A stretch of DNA of 64,000 nucleotides from Rhodocytophaga rosea (lineage in GTDB: Bacteria; Bacteroidota; Bacteroidia; Cytophagales; 172606-1): positions 4,172,501 to 4,236,500 of the forward strand of contig NZ_CP048222.1 of NCBI RefSeq assembly GCF_010119975.1, written 5' to 3'. The position numbers were made by a program, and so were the translations under genes. Positions 51,269 to 60,940 of the stretch are shown in pieces (position 1 is the first letter of the stretch; each line of letters begins with the position of its first letter). Under the pieces are notes generated by a model, which was not told where the DNA came from, did no database searches, and saw only the letters and a list, made by a program, of their open reading frames with translations.

Positions 51269-51589
51269 ATGAAACTTCAAATGCACTCTATCCACTTCGA
51301 TGCTGACCAGAAGCTGATCTCTTTCATCCAGAAAAAAGCTGATAAATTGGATACTTTTTATGGACGAATCATTGATGGAGAAGTAACCTTACGAATTAGA
51401 AAAGATGAAACACAGGAAAATAAATTAGTTGAATTAAAAGTGAGAATACCCGGACAGCTTTTATTCGTAAGTGAAAATGCCCGTACATTTGAAGAAGCTA
51501 CTGATTTGGCAGTAGATGCTATGAGCAAACAACTGAAAAAGAAAAAAGAAAAAGAGACGGCACATGCTGCTGTAAATGTGCTCAAATAA
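51269..51589 (+). CDS. hpf: Ribosome hibernation-promoting factor (HPF/RaiA family)
   Basis: 106 aa, short form. The sigma-54 modulation/S30EA fold is visible as MKLQMHSIHFDADQKLISFI, QKKADKLDTFYGRIIDGEVT and KVRIPGQLLFVSENARTFEE, with LAVDAMSKQLKKKKEK at the end. It binds the 30S decoding site in stationary phase and shuts down translation. It is 32 bp after the xer gene and ends at a strong terminator. Absence of the long C-terminal dimerisation domain implies the short, non-dimerising type. Confidence 0.92.
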   Translation: MKLQMHSIHFDADQKLISFIQKKADKLDTFYGRIIDGEVTLRIRKDETQENKLVELKVRIPGQLLFVSENARTFEEATDLAVDAMSKQLKKKKEKETAHAAVNVLK

Positions 51590-51607
51590 ATAATATATTA
51601 TGCAAAC

Positions 51608-51638
51608 AAAAAGGCGCTTATTCAATAAGCGCCTTTTT
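51608..51638. terminator. Bidirectional terminator between hpf and metK
   Basis: AAAAAGGCGCTTATT and AATAAGCGCCTTTTT form an almost uninterrupted stem (about 13 bp with a small loop) between convergent genes. Confidence 0.85.
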
Positions 51639-51657
51639 AATTTATGTTGAATACGTA

Positions 51658-52965
51658 TTATAAGCCAAATGCAGCTTTTACTTTATCTACATAATCGAGT
51701 TTTTCCCAGGTAAAGAATTCTACTTCGCGCTGCTCTTCTTTTCTCACTTCCTCTTTACCATTTCCATTTTGCTTGATTTTCACCAGTTCCAGCTTTACTT
51801 TATCACTGAAAGCATCTCTTCCCATATGGCCATAAGCAGCAGTTTTAGAGAAGATCGGATTTTTCAAACCTAATCTTTCTACAATAGCTTTGGGACGCAT
51901 ATCAAAGATATCCAGCACTTTCGCAGCAATCTGTCCATCAGTTAGTTTTACTTTGGCTGTTCCGTAGGTGTTTATAGTAAGAGAAACTGGCTTGGCTACA
52001 CCAATCGCATAGGAGACCTGCACCAGCATTTCATCAGCCACACCGGCGGCTACCATATTTTTGGCAATATGACGGGCAGCATAAGCAGCGCTTCTGTCTA
52101 CTTTAGAAGAATCTTTACCAGAGAATGCACCACCCCCATGCGCACCTTTTCCACCGTAGGTATCTACAATGATCTTTCGGCCTGTTAAGCCAGAATCACC
52201 ATGCGGGCCGCCGATTACAAATTTACCGGTAGGATTGATATGATAGATCGTTTTTTCGTCGAGCAGGTTAGCAGGGATTACTTTTTTAATGACGTGTTCA
52301 ATAATATCCTGCTTAATTTTTTCCAGCATTTGCTTATCTGCGGCCAGATTAGCTTCAGGCGTGTTATCTTTCGGCTTTACAAAATCATCGTGCTGGGTAG
52401 AGATTACAATGGTATGTACCCGAACTGGTTTATGGTTATCGTCGTATTCAATAGTAACCTGAGATTTTGCATCTGGGCGGAGGTAATTGATTACATTGCT
52501 TTCCTTTTTGCGGATATCAGACAGGCGTTTTACCAGGCGGTGAGAATACGCCAGGGCCATCGGCATATATTCTTCGGTTTCTTTGGAGGCATACCCGAAC
52601 ATCATTCCCTGGTCACCAGCACCTTGCTCCTTATTTTCGGCCTCATCTACACCACGGGCAATATCTGCAGACTGGCTGTGCAATGTATTGATAATTCCGC
52701 AAGAGTTTGCTTCAAACTGGTATTCAGCTTTATTATAACCAATTTCATTAATAGCTTTTCTCACAACCGCATGAATATCAACATAGGCATTGGTTGTAAT
52801 TTCGCCGGCTACCACTACCAGACCGGTAGTAACTAATGTTTCGCAGGCAACCCTTGAGTTAGGATCTTGAGCCAGCATGGCATCGAGAATGGCATCGGAA
52901 ATTTGGTCGGCTACTTTATCCGGATGACCTTCGGATACTGATTCTGAGGTGAATAGATATGACAT
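51658..52965 (-). CDS. metK: S-adenosylmethionine synthetase
   Basis: 435 aa. Motifs: [20 protein letters not shown] (N-terminal, ATP), [80 protein letters not shown] and [20 protein letters not shown]. There is a family-typical insertion of about 40 residues relative to the E. coli enzyme, as in other Bacteroidota. It makes SAM from Met and ATP. The upstream 53-bp gap has a -7 box but no SAM riboswitch. Confidence 0.97.
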   Translation of the reverse strand: MSYLFTSESVSEGHPDKVADQISDAILDAMLAQDPNSRVACETLVTTGLVVVAGEITTNAYVDIHAVVRKAINEIGYNKAEYQFEANSCGIINTLHSQSADIARGVDEAENKEQGAGDQGMMFGYASKETEEYMPMALAYSHRLVKRLSDIRKKESNVINYLRPDAKSQVTIEYDDNHKPVRVHTIVISTQHDDFVKPKDNTPEANLAADKQMLEKIKQDIIEHVIKKVIPANLLDEKTIYHINPTGKFVIGGPHGDSGLTGRKIIVDTYGGKGAHGGGAFSGKDSSKVDRSAAYAARHIAKNMVAAGVADEMLVQVSYAIGVAKPVSLTINTYGTAKVKLTDGQIAAKVLDIFDMRPKAIVERLGLKNPIFSKTAAYGHMGRDAFSDKVKLELVKIKQNGNGKEEVRKEEQREVEFFTWEKLDYVDKVKAAFGL

Positions 52966-53002
52966 TATTTGTTTATTGTTGTTTCATTTTTTTGAATGGT
53001 GG

Positions 53003-53010
53003 CAAAATTA
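53003..53010 (-). promoter_or_regulatory. metK -7 box
   Basis: On the minus strand TAATTTTG matches TAnnTTTG. A TTTG lies 16 bp upstream, a little short for the usual spacing. The leader to the metK ATG (52965) is about 30-35 nt. Confidence 0.5.
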
Positions 53011-53018
53011 CTACTTTT

Positions 53019-54233
53019 TTATTTTACAAATAAATTTATCTTCTTAAAAAACAATACATTAAATAAGCTTTTGAACACAGCCCGTTTGTTGTGCCAGCAT
53101 ACATCAGAAAGTGCCTTAAGGAAAGGGAGGTAAGGAGTAGTAGACATAATCTTCAAATCTTCTGCAAAGGTAGTACGCTCATCGAGAAACTTTAAAATCG
53201 TACCTGGCTTGTTTTTTTTGAACAGCACTGTAAAAATATCTTTAACTGAATGCCGGTTCTTAACCATAATATTAAGCAGCAAACTATCGTATATATTGTA
53301 TCTACCCGGCGCTAAAGAAGACACATAAGGTTCGCCGGTTTTGACAAGAGATTCTACAATGGCCTGGGTTTGCTGCTGAATACGGAGAAAAGTATAACCG
53401 GTAGAAGCTTTGGTTTGTCCGCCGGCCGTGCCAATGTGTATAATGTGTTTACCAGTAGTACGCGGAAACTGATGATCAGTCATAGGAATTACTCCAAACT
53501 CTTCGTGTACTACTCTATAAGCTGGTAGGTGTAAATATTCTTTTACGTATGCTTGTAGCTGAGCAGTATAGATATCGGCAGGTAACAGATTACCTGAAAA
53601 AACAGTAAACTCAATTAAAGCCCGGCGTTTATCTAATGGCAATACATAAAAAAATCTCGTTTCCTTTTCTTGCTCAATCCTAAAATCCATTAGGGTGGCT
53701 TTTGCCGGATCGAAAAAATCTGTTTCAGTTTGAACTTCCCAGCCTTTAAAATGCTGTAAGAGGTAATGATTTCCGGCTTTTTTCGGCTGGTTCTGCCAGT
53801 TATACAAACTACTGAATACAAAATCTGCTTCGTAGATTTTTCCGTCTACATTTACGGCTGCACCCTTTGATTCGTCATAAATAGCTAAAATATTTCCGTA
53901 AACAAATTTGATAGTAGTATAAGGTTGAAGGTGTTGCTGCACATACTGGTAAAAATCAATACCCCGTATCATTTTGTATTGATAGGGCTCCAGGGGAAGC
54001 GTAGCATGAAAATCTGTACCATAGAAATCTACTACCGGCCACTGGCGGTATACTAAATCCTCAAATGGATTAGGCTTGTTTTCCCAGAAACACCAGGTAC
54101 GGTCATTTTGAGTTTTGGGTGCCTTATCAATCAGTAAAATAGATTTATGCTGTAAAGGGCTTTGCGAAAGATGATATGCCAAACTTAATCCGGCACAACC
54201 AGCACCAGCTATAATAAAATCAAATTTTTCCAT
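53019..54233 (-). CDS. crtY: Lycopene beta-cyclase
   Basis: 404 aa, matches the CrtY-type length. FAD-binding MEKFDFIIAGAGCAGLSLAY, RTWCFWENKPNPFEDLVYRQ, YKMIRGIDFYQYVQQHL, DFRIEQEKETRFFYVLPLDK, LIEFTVFSGNLL, IPMTDHQFPRTTGKHIIHIG and TAGGQTKASTGYTFLRIQQQ follow the bacterial lycopene cyclase pattern. It cyclises both ends of lycopene to beta-carotene. Other carotenoid genes (crtB, crtI, crtZ) are not in the window. The organism is therefore predicted to make cyclic carotenoids. Confidence 0.93.
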   Translation of the reverse strand: MEKFDFIIAGAGCAGLSLAYHLSQSPLQHKSILLIDKAPKTQNDRTWCFWENKPNPFEDLVYRQWPVVDFYGTDFHATLPLEPYQYKMIRGIDFYQYVQQHLQPYTTIKFVYGNILAIYDESKGAAVNVDGKIYEADFVFSSLYNWQNQPKKAGNHYLLQHFKGWEVQTETDFFDPAKATLMDFRIEQEKETRFFYVLPLDKRRALIEFTVFSGNLLPADIYTAQLQAYVKEYLHLPAYRVVHEEFGVIPMTDHQFPRTTGKHIIHIGTAGGQTKASTGYTFLRIQQQTQAIVESLVKTGEPYVSSLAPGRYNIYDSLLLNIMVKNRHSVKDIFTVLFKKNKPGTILKFLDERTTFAEDLKIMSTTPYLPFLKALSDVCWHNKRAVFKSLFNVLFFKKINLFVK

Positions 54234-54391
54234 ATACAGGAACAGCCTGATATAATCTTAAATATATATTTATCGGCTATACTTTATCATACCATCCTTA
54301 CCTGGTTTTTGTTTTGTAAATAACTGGTTTTGAAGTACAAGTATCCAACTCATCTGTGTATTTTGGTGTCACACTAAGCAGACAGCGTATT

Positions 54392-54808
54392 TTAAATTGA
54401 GATAGTATCCATAATTTTTACGATCTTTTCTTCTGTAAGCGGTTTTTCAATGTAGGCACTTACCTGGTAACGTTTGGCTTTTTCAATGTCCCTCACATTA
54501 GTAGAAGTTGTAAGCAGAAATATGGGAATTGGATTTTTCTTAATATGCTCAATTTTTTCAAATTCCTCCAGAAACTCGAAGCCATCCATAACTGGCATGT
54601 TGATATCTAAAAAAATCAGTTGTGGACAGGGTTTGGAGGCAGGCTGCTGGTCGTACTGGCAATAATCTTTGATTAAATCCAGTGCTTCTTTTCCATTTCT
54701 GGCCAGATAAATATGTTCAGTTATTTGTAAATCCTGCAATATCATTTCTGTAAGATAATTGCTGGCATAATCATCATCTACAATTAATATACTTCCAAAC
54801 TTCGGCAT
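54392..54808 (-). CDS. Single-domain response regulator (CheY-like)
   Basis: 138 aa from the ATG at 54808 (an upstream ATG at 54847 would add 13 residues). Receiver motifs: SILIVDDDYASNYLTEM, the phospho-acceptor Asp in PQLIFLDINMPVMDGFEF, LLTTST and the Lys in AYIEKPLTEEKI. There is no output domain, so it may relay phosphate or bind a partner kinase. No kinase gene is nearby. The 257-bp stretch 54848-55104 holds no gene. Confidence 0.92.
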   Translation of the reverse strand: MPKFGSILIVDDDYASNYLTEMILQDLQITEHIYLARNGKEALDLIKDYCQYDQQPASKPCPQLIFLDINMPVMDGFEFLEEFEKIEHIKKNPIPIFLLTTSTNVRDIEKAKRYQVSAYIEKPLTEEKIVKIMDTISI

Positions 54809-55104
54809 GGGATATATGACAAAAGGTGTATTTAATTTGAACGGCAAAACTAAGGTTTAGTCTGATTTTTCCGTACTTATTTCGATGAAATTGTATTTTA
54901 TTTCGGTTATTGCCATACTGCTCTCCCGATTAGTGTCAATTCTATGAATGTCTCGATAATTTTTTATCTGTAGCTTGTTTAGCTTGAAAACAATTTACAT
55001 TTTAGCAATATTTATTTTCACTTTTCTAAACCAGCACAATTCATCATAACAAATTTTTCCTACCCTTCAACTTTTACCTTTTCACGCGATAATTTTTAAA
55101 ATAA

Positions 55105-56775
55105 ATGGGACTACAAACCTTAGACTATGTTATCTTTTTTGTGTACTTCTGTATTGTGGCCGGATACGGATATTGGATTTATCAACGAAAAAAATCTAAA
55201 GAAACCAGTTCCACCGATTTCTTCTTAGCTGAGGGTTCGCTTACCTGGTGGGCTATTGGCGCATCGCTCATCGCTTCAAATATTTCTGCTGAACAGTTTA
55301 TCGGAATGTCAGGTAACGGCTTTTCAATGGGTTTGGCTATATCTACGTATGAATGGATGGCGGCTGCTACACTAATAATTGTAGCAGTTTTTTTTATGCC
55401 TATCTACCTTAAGAACAGGATTTTTACCATGCCACAGTTCTTACGGCAACGTTATAACGAAACTGTAGCGATGATTATGGCTATCTTCTGGCTATTCCTC
55501 TACATTCTGGTAAACCTGACATCTATTTTATTCCTGGGTGCGCTAGCCGTATCTACCATATCAGGGGTTGATTTCTGGTTTTGTATGATTGGATTAGCTG
55601 TTTTTGCCATCATCATTACACTTGGAGGTATGAAAGTAATTGGGTACACAGATGTAATTCAAGTATTCTTTCTTATACTGGGCGGATTAGCCACTACATA
55701 CTTAGCTTTAAATAAAGTTTCTGAACACTTCGGAAGTGAGGGTCTTAGCCGGGGCTTTGAATTAATGTTTTCCCAATCATCTGATCATTTCCATATGATT
55801 TTCCCGCAAGGGCATCCTTTTTATTCCTCTTTGCCAGGGCTTACTATTTTAATTGGAGGTATGTGGATTGTTAACCTTAATTACTGGGGCTGTAATCAGT
55901 ACATTACCCAGCGGGCATTAGGTGCTGATCTGCCCACCGCCCGGAATGGAATCTTGTTTGCTGCATTTTTGAAACTGCTTATGCCAGTAATTGTGGTGTT
56001 GCCAGGTATTGCTGCCTATACTTTGTGGAAAGAAGGACTATTTCAGCAGGAAATGCTGACTAATGGTGAATTAAATCAGGACCGGGCTTATCCGGTGCTC
56101 CTTAATTTACTACCAGAGGGATTAAAAGGGCTTTCATTTGCAGCACTCACAGCGGCAGTAGTTGCTTCTTTAGCAGGCAAGGCCAATTCAATTTCTACGA
56201 TTTTTACCCTGGATATTTACCAAAAATATATATCGAAAAATGCCTCCGAATCACAACTGGTATGGACCGGACGATTGGTGGTAGTAGTATCTATGGTTTT
56301 GGCTATCGTTTTATCACCTTATATGGGCATCGATAAAAAAGGGGGATTCCAGTTTATACAAGAGATGACCGGCCTTGTTTCACCAGGCGTATTTGCGGCT
56401 TTTATTATGGGATTTTTCTGGAAACGTACCAATTCAGCAGGGGCTATGTTTGCCATTGTGGGTGGCTTTTTATTGTCCTTGTTCTTTAAATTTGTGTTAC
56501 CTGAAATAGTTAATCTGGCTCCGCTGGCTTCTTACGGTTTTGCTTTCCAAAATGCAGAAGGTGTGTATGAAATCCCTTTTCTGGACACAATGGGTTTTGT
56601 ATTTCTTATTTGTGTAGTAGTTATGGTCGCCTTAGGTTTATCTGATTCGAAAACAACCACTAACCCGAAAGGACTCCGTATTGATGCGTCTATGTTCCGT
56701 ACCCATTCTGGCTTTACTATAGGAGCACTTGTAATTGGTTGTGTTATAGTTACGTTATACGCTGTATTCTGGTAA
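55105..56775 (+). CDS. Sodium/solute symporter (SSS family, SGLT-like)
   Basis: 556 aa with about 14 membrane segments. Family features: STDFFLAEGSLTWWAIGASL, IASNISAEQFIGMSGNGFSM (TM1-2), MPQFLRQRYNETVAMIMAIF, WIVNLNYWGCNQYITQRALG and GLSFAALTAAVVASLAGKAN, SISTIFTLDIYQKYISKNAS. The NYWGCNQYITQRALGA block is very typical of sugar-transporting SGLT-type members in Bacteroidota. Sodium-driven uptake of a sugar is therefore the most likely role. It ends 22 bp before a very strong hairpin. It is monocistronic. Confidence 0.93.
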   Translation: MGLQTLDYVIFFVYFCIVAGYGYWIYQRKKSKETSSTDFFLAEGSLTWWAIGASLIASNISAEQFIGMSGNGFSMGLAISTYEWMAAATLIIVAVFFMPIYLKNRIFTMPQFLRQRYNETVAMIMAIFWLFLYILVNLTSILFLGALAVSTISGVDFWFCMIGLAVFAIIITLGGMKVIGYTDVIQVFFLILGGLATTYLALNKVSEHFGSEGLSRGFELMFSQSSDHFHMIFPQGHPFYSSLPGLTILIGGMWIVNLNYWGCNQYITQRALGADLPTARNGILFAAFLKLLMPVIVVLPGIAAYTLWKEGLFQQEMLTNGELNQDRAYPVLLNLLPEGLKGLSFAALTAAVVASLAGKANSISTIFTLDIYQKYISKNASESQLVWTGRLVVVVSMVLAIVLSPYMGIDKKGGFQFIQEMTGLVSPGVFAAFIMGFFWKRTNSAGAMFAIVGGFLLSLFFKFVLPEIVNLAPLASYGFAFQNAEGVYEIPFLDTMGFVFLICVVVMVALGLSDSKTTTNPKGLRIDASMFRTHSGFTIGALVIGCVIVTLYAVFW

Positions 56776-56796
56776 AAAACAGTCTTAAAAACAAAA

Positions 56797-56851
56797 AATA
56801 ACAAAGCGTATCAGATTGGGTCAAAAATGCCTGCTGATACGCTTTGTTATT
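56797..56851. terminator. Strong bidirectional terminator
   Basis: AATAACAAAGCGTATCAG and CTGATACGCTTTGTTATT form an 18-bp perfect stem with a 19-base loop between convergent symporter and isoaspartyl peptidase genes. Confidence 0.8.
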
Positions 56852-56880
56852 TCCTCTATTTTAGGAGGTAGATTTAAAAT

Positions 56881-57918
56881 CTATTTATAGATCAATACTT
56901 CAGAGGTGCCATCTGCTTTGATATATCCCCGGTACATACCTTCCGAATTAAATGGCATGGCTATATTACCATTTTTATCTAAAGCAATAATACCACCTTC
57001 ACCGCCCATTTTTACCAGCTTTTTCATTACTACTTCGTCTGCTGCCTCCTTTACAGAGAGGCCCTTATAAGCCATTAAAGCTGCTACATCATACGCCACT
57101 ACCGCCCTGATAAAATATTCCCCATGCCCAGTTGCCGAAACAGCACAGGTCTGGTTATCGGCGTAGGTTCCGGCACCAATAATAGGGGAGTCGCCCACCC
57201 TGCCATAACGTTTGTTTGTCATGCCACCGGTGGAGGTAGCTGCTGCCAGATTACCGAACTGGTCTAAGGCAACTGCACCCACTGTTCCGAATTTTTTACC
57301 TTCAAAAATAGATTGTTCTTCATCCAGACTTCCTTTATCTTCCGAATGATCGAGCTGGGTTTTTTCTTCCTGTTTGATTTTTTGTAATTGCTGGTAGCGT
57401 TGTTCAGTATAAAAATAGGAGGGATCTACGATTTCGGCCCCTTTTTCTTTGGCAAACTGCTCGGCTCCTTTTCCTGTCATGAGCACATGTTCCGATTTTT
57501 CCATCACCATCCTGGCTGTAGAAATAGGATTTTTTATGGTTGTTACGCCGGCGATTGCACCGGCTTTTAAGGTTTTGCCATCCATAATAGAAGCATCGAG
57601 TTCATTTTTGCCGGCATTGGTGAAAACAGCCCCTTTCCCAGCGTTAAATAATGGGGAATCTTCCATTATCCGAATAGTAGCTTCAACGGCATCCAGACTA
57701 CTTCCCCCTTTTTTTAATACAGCATACCCTACCTGCAGGGCTTCATTCAGCTTATCTTTATAAGCTTTTTCTTTCTCCGGCGTCATGCTTTTCCGGGTAA
57801 TGGTTCCGGCCCCTCCATGAATGACTAATGTGATTCTACTCATATCTGCCGACTGATTCTGGGCAATAGTAAATGTAGTGGTTACAAGAACCAGAAAAGT
57901 TATTACTACGTATTTCAT
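56881..57918 (-). CDS. Isoaspartyl peptidase/L-asparaginase (plant-type, Ntn hydrolase)
   Basis: 345 aa. Signal peptide (to about 20, FTIAQ). The Ntn-hydrolase pattern is LVIHGGAGTITRKSMTPEKE, LDAVEATIRIMEDSPLFNAG, KGAVFTNAGKNELDASIMDG, then KFGTVGAVALDQFGNLAAAT where the Thr of GTVG is the nucleophile exposed by autocleavage, followed by STGGMTNKRYGRVGDSPIIG. It hydrolyses beta-aspartyl dipeptides and asparagine. The signal peptide implies periplasmic location. It is followed on the same strand by no close partner. Confidence 0.94.
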   Translation of the reverse strand: MKYVVITFLVLVTTTFTIAQNQSADMSRITLVIHGGAGTITRKSMTPEKEKAYKDKLNEALQVGYAVLKKGGSSLDAVEATIRIMEDSPLFNAGKGAVFTNAGKNELDASIMDGKTLKAGAIAGVTTIKNPISTARMVMEKSEHVLMTGKGAEQFAKEKGAEIVDPSYFYTEQRYQQLQKIKQEEKTQLDHSEDKGSLDEEQSIFEGKKFGTVGAVALDQFGNLAAATSTGGMTNKRYGRVGDSPIIGAGTYADNQTCAVSATGHGEYFIRAVVAYDVAALMAYKGLSVKEAADEVVMKKLVKMGGEGGIIALDKNGNIAMPFNSEGMYRGYIKADGTSEVLIYK

Positions 57919-57966
57919 AGTTTTTGTATATGAGTGTGGAAGTAATATCGAATAAAGAAATCCTAG

Positions 57967-58404
57967 CTAGGATCGCCAGGCATTCCAGGGAATACGGCTC
58001 AGTAACAATACTAACGCAATCAGATACATAATCGTAAGTGTTTTAAACTTACTATTATCTGTAGGAAGACGTTTGGCTCTGGAATACCCGATAGTAATAA
58101 GCACAATGGCAATGATATTAACCAGAGGATGTTCTACTACATATAGCCGGAGGCCAGGGTTTTTCATAGCTTCACCCATATTTGAGAGATTTCTTGCTCC
58201 AAGTGGAGAAACGAAATAGAGAACAAGGCCTATCAATAATTGAGTATGGGCAGCGATCAACGCAAATAAAGCGAGAAAGCGGTCTCTGGATGTAAAGGTT
58301 TTATTGCCAGCTAAGCCAATAATGGCATTTACAACCGCAATAAGTAGGGTAAGAAGTACGAGATAGGCCCAGTACGAATGAAAGTGTTTAAGTCCGGTTT
58401 CCAT
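57967..58404 (-). CDS. Four-helix membrane protein (cytochrome-b-like annotation type)
   Basis: 145 aa with four membrane helices (about 10-32, 42-64, 92-112, 122-140). His residues at the helix starts (LKHFHSYWAYLVLL; ALIAAHTQLLIGLVLYFVSP; YVVEHPLVNIIAIVLITIGY) make a heme-binding or quinone-related role possible. Proteins like this are often called cytochrome B in Bacteroidota, without proof. It lies 48 bp upstream of the isoaspartyl peptidase gene in the same direction and may be cotranscribed. Confidence 0.7.
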   Translation of the reverse strand: METGLKHFHSYWAYLVLLTLLIAVVNAIIGLAGNKTFTSRDRFLALFALIAAHTQLLIGLVLYFVSPLGARNLSNMGEAMKNPGLRLYVVEHPLVNIIAIVLITIGYSRAKRLPTDNSKFKTLTIMYLIALVLLLSRIPWNAWRS

Positions 58405-58567
58405 AAGGAGTTTATTTGTTATACAATCGAATATTCATTCCACTTCTTTCCTATTGTCTGCTTAATTTTATTTATCACGCAGACTTACAGGAAGGTTTTG
58501 CAGGAAAGATGAGATTCTGCAAATAAACAAAATTATTAGGGAAAGCCATTAGAAAAGCATTATAAAG

Positions 58568-58601
58568 AAAAAGCCAGCTTATTATATATAAGCTGGCTTT
58601 T
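58568..58601 (-). terminator. Terminator of the PpiD-like gene
   Basis: AAAAGCCAGCTTA and TAAGCTGGCTTTT form a 13-bp stem with a short AT-rich loop, 19 bp after the stop codon of the 58620 gene on the minus strand. Confidence 0.8.
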
Positions 58602-58619
58602 AAAATATTTACTTAACGA

Positions 58620-60734
58620 TTAATAGAATTTATAGCGTTTGTCTTCAATCTTGGCGAAATCTTTCACTGCCTCATTTACATAATAAGAAGTTCTGGACTT
58701 ATAGGTTTGTGCCAGTTGATTTTTATACTGAGAGTAATCTGCAATGTCAGGAGCCGCAGTATATTTAGTCATTTCAATTACCAGTACACCATTTTCGCCA
58801 GAGAAAGGTTTTGTGCGCTGTCCTTGTTTCAGACCAAAAATCTTTCCTACCGCCACCGGATCAAAACCCACATTTTGAAGCGTATTGCTGCTTAAGGTTA
58901 CATCCGTTGCTGTATTTACTTGTGCCTGGTCGCCATAGGCTTTAGCAGCAGCATCAATATTAGTTACGTTTGCTAACTTTTTAGTGATCTGTTCTGCCTT
59001 TAATTCATTTCTCACTTTTGAGGTCAGTTCAGTACGGAAATCTTCAACCGTTGCATCGCCTTTTTCTGTTTTACCAGTTAAAGTAGCCACTACATACTGA
59101 TTGTCGAGCCGGAATACTTCTTTAGAAACATCACCAACTTTAGTATCCTCACTGAAAGCCCATCTTACAATTTCTCTGGCATTTTGCAGGGCATTAACAT
59201 TATTGTCGTTCGGACGGAGTTTTTCAGCTGTAAAAGAAGTTAATGTTTTGTCTTTTTTCAGATTCTCCCTGAATTGCTCTCTATTTTCAGTAGTACCGGC
59301 AAACTGATCGGCTTTGCGGAAAGCTTCTTCTTCGGTAGCATCACCGGCAGAAATTACTTTCTTGATAGTAGCCAGTTTGTATTTGCGGTTGGTTTTAGGC
59401 TGCGTTACTTTAATGAGATGGTATCCGAATTCTGTTTCAACTGGATTAGGCAATAATCCGATTCCATTAAAGCTGAAGAGTGCATTTTCGAACGACTTCA
59501 CAAAACCACCCCCCTGGGTATACCAACCTAAATCTCCTCCTTGTTGTGCTGTTCCATCTGTACCATGTACACGGGCCATTTCTTCAAAGCTGGCACCACC
59601 TTTAATCTGTTGCAGCACTTCACGGGCTTTTTTCAGCGCTTCTGCTTTGCCGGCATCTGTACTATCGGCACGGAACAAAATATGACTGGCACGTACAGAA
59701 TATACGGTATCATCTTTAATATCAGATAATTTATAGATAGAATAGGTGTCGCCTTCACGGTAAGGGCCATACATACCTCCTTCGATGAAAGTAGCAATAT
59801 CTCCCTGAAGTTGTTGTGGAATTTCAGATAGCGTTACATACCCTCCGTCAGCGGGCACATCTGTATTGGTTTTGGCAAAGGTAGAATCGTCCTGTGCAGA
59901 AGCTAGGCCTTTGGCTAAGTTCTTAATCTCATCATAAAAAAAGGCACTGTCCTGTGCAGAAGGCAGTACAGGAAAAGTAACATACTCGATAGTACGGGTT
60001 TCTTCTCCTTCATACTTATCCCGGTTGCGGTTCAGGTAATCTTCCAGCTGGGCATCTGTTACTTTAATGGTAGAATCAGGAATGCTGAAGAAAGGCACAT
60101 ACAGGAATTTCACGTCTGCTTTGGCTGTTTGAGATACATAGTCTCTTTTGGCTTCCTCCTTTGTTACATAAGAAGATAAACTCAACAGATTCTCATATTT
60201 GGTTCTCAGCCTTTGCGGACCTAACTGGTTTTCAAAATTGATCCATGCTGCTTGTTGCTGAGCAGGTAATGTATCAATCCCTTTCAGGTAATTGATCACA
60301 AGACTCTTATCAAACTGATTGGTTGCCGGATTAGTGAACGCCTGCTTAACGGCCGGGTGTACATTATCGCCTTGCACCATATCTTCCAGTTCATCATCAG
60401 ATACCGCCAATCCTAATTTCTCATATTGTTTCTGGTATGCAATTTTTTCGATCAACTGATTCCAGGCTTGTTCCCGAAGACCAGCCATTTCTTCCTCTGT
60501 TGGATTTTTGCCGGTATTATTGGTGTAATTGTACTTCATTACTTCCAGTTCCTGGCTGTATTCCTTAATAGAAATATCTTCTCCGGCTATCTCACCTACA
60601 TCCTGTGAGTTATTGCCGAGTATCACTGAGTTTGGACCCAAAATGTCTCCGCCCACTACAAACAAGCCTAAACTGATGGCAATTAAGCCAATAGCCCAGC
60701 CTGATTTTTCTTTAATTTTACCAATTAATGCCAT
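58620..60734 (-). CDS. Membrane-anchored SurA/PpiD-like peptidyl-prolyl isomerase
   Basis: 704 aa from the ATG at 60734 (MALIGKIKEKSGWAIGLIAI). The N-terminal helix (about 12-30) anchors it in the inner membrane. A SurA-N-like region (about 35-210) follows, then a parvulin domain (about 335-440: ASHILFRADSTDAGKAEALK, GGASFEEMARVHGTDGTAQQ, GGDLGWYTQGGGFVKSFENA, TEFGYHLIKV) and a C-terminal segment with a second, weaker rotamase-like stretch. It is a periplasmic foldase that assists outer-membrane protein folding. A good -33/-7 promoter lies immediately upstream. It is divergent from pheS. Confidence 0.92.
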   Translation of the reverse strand: MALIGKIKEKSGWAIGLIAISLGLFVVGGDILGPNSVILGNNSQDVGEIAGEDISIKEYSQELEVMKYNYTNNTGKNPTEEEMAGLREQAWNQLIEKIAYQKQYEKLGLAVSDDELEDMVQGDNVHPAVKQAFTNPATNQFDKSLVINYLKGIDTLPAQQQAAWINFENQLGPQRLRTKYENLLSLSSYVTKEEAKRDYVSQTAKADVKFLYVPFFSIPDSTIKVTDAQLEDYLNRNRDKYEGEETRTIEYVTFPVLPSAQDSAFFYDEIKNLAKGLASAQDDSTFAKTNTDVPADGGYVTLSEIPQQLQGDIATFIEGGMYGPYREGDTYSIYKLSDIKDDTVYSVRASHILFRADSTDAGKAEALKKAREVLQQIKGGASFEEMARVHGTDGTAQQGGDLGWYTQGGGFVKSFENALFSFNGIGLLPNPVETEFGYHLIKVTQPKTNRKYKLATIKKVISAGDATEEEAFRKADQFAGTTENREQFRENLKKDKTLTSFTAEKLRPNDNNVNALQNAREIVRWAFSEDTKVGDVSKEVFRLDNQYVVATLTGKTEKGDATVEDFRTELTSKVRNELKAEQITKKLANVTNIDAAAKAYGDQAQVNTATDVTLSSNTLQNVGFDPVAVGKIFGLKQGQRTKPFSGENGVLVIEMTKYTAAPDIADYSQYKNQLAQTYKSRTSYYVNEAVKDFAKIEDKRYKFY

Positions 60735-60758
60735 TGATTTTAAATTGAAATAGAGGTG

Positions 60759-60791
60759 CAAAAGTACTAATATTAACAGGTAAAATCAAAA
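60759..60791 (-). promoter_or_regulatory. Promoter of the PpiD-like gene
   Basis: On the minus strand TTTG within 60791-60787 and TACTTTTG at 60766-60759 are about 20 bp apart, a canonical Bacteroidota pair. The leader to the ATG at 60734 is about 18 nt. Confidence 0.7.
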
Positions 60792-60940
60792 TTTTACGTG
60801 CGTAGAATCTTATATTTTAGCCGCTTGCGTAAGGTTTAGAACATTATAAAATGAAAAGCTTGTTTTACCTACACCTGCCAGCTTTAAATTTTGCAACAGA
60901 CAAATTCTAAGTGGTTGAGAGACTTTTGATATATTTGCAT

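Noticed and set aside
52201-52836. Long plus-strand ORF opposite metK
   Set aside because: Antisense to well-conserved MetK sequence; composition is that of a shadow frame.
52966-53018. SAM riboswitch before metK
   Set aside because: The gap is only 53 bp and contains a -7 box but no aptamer-like helices.
60930-60937. pheS -7 box TATATTTG
   Set aside because: It is only 3 bp before the chosen ATG, so transcription would begin inside the gene; no matching -33 element.
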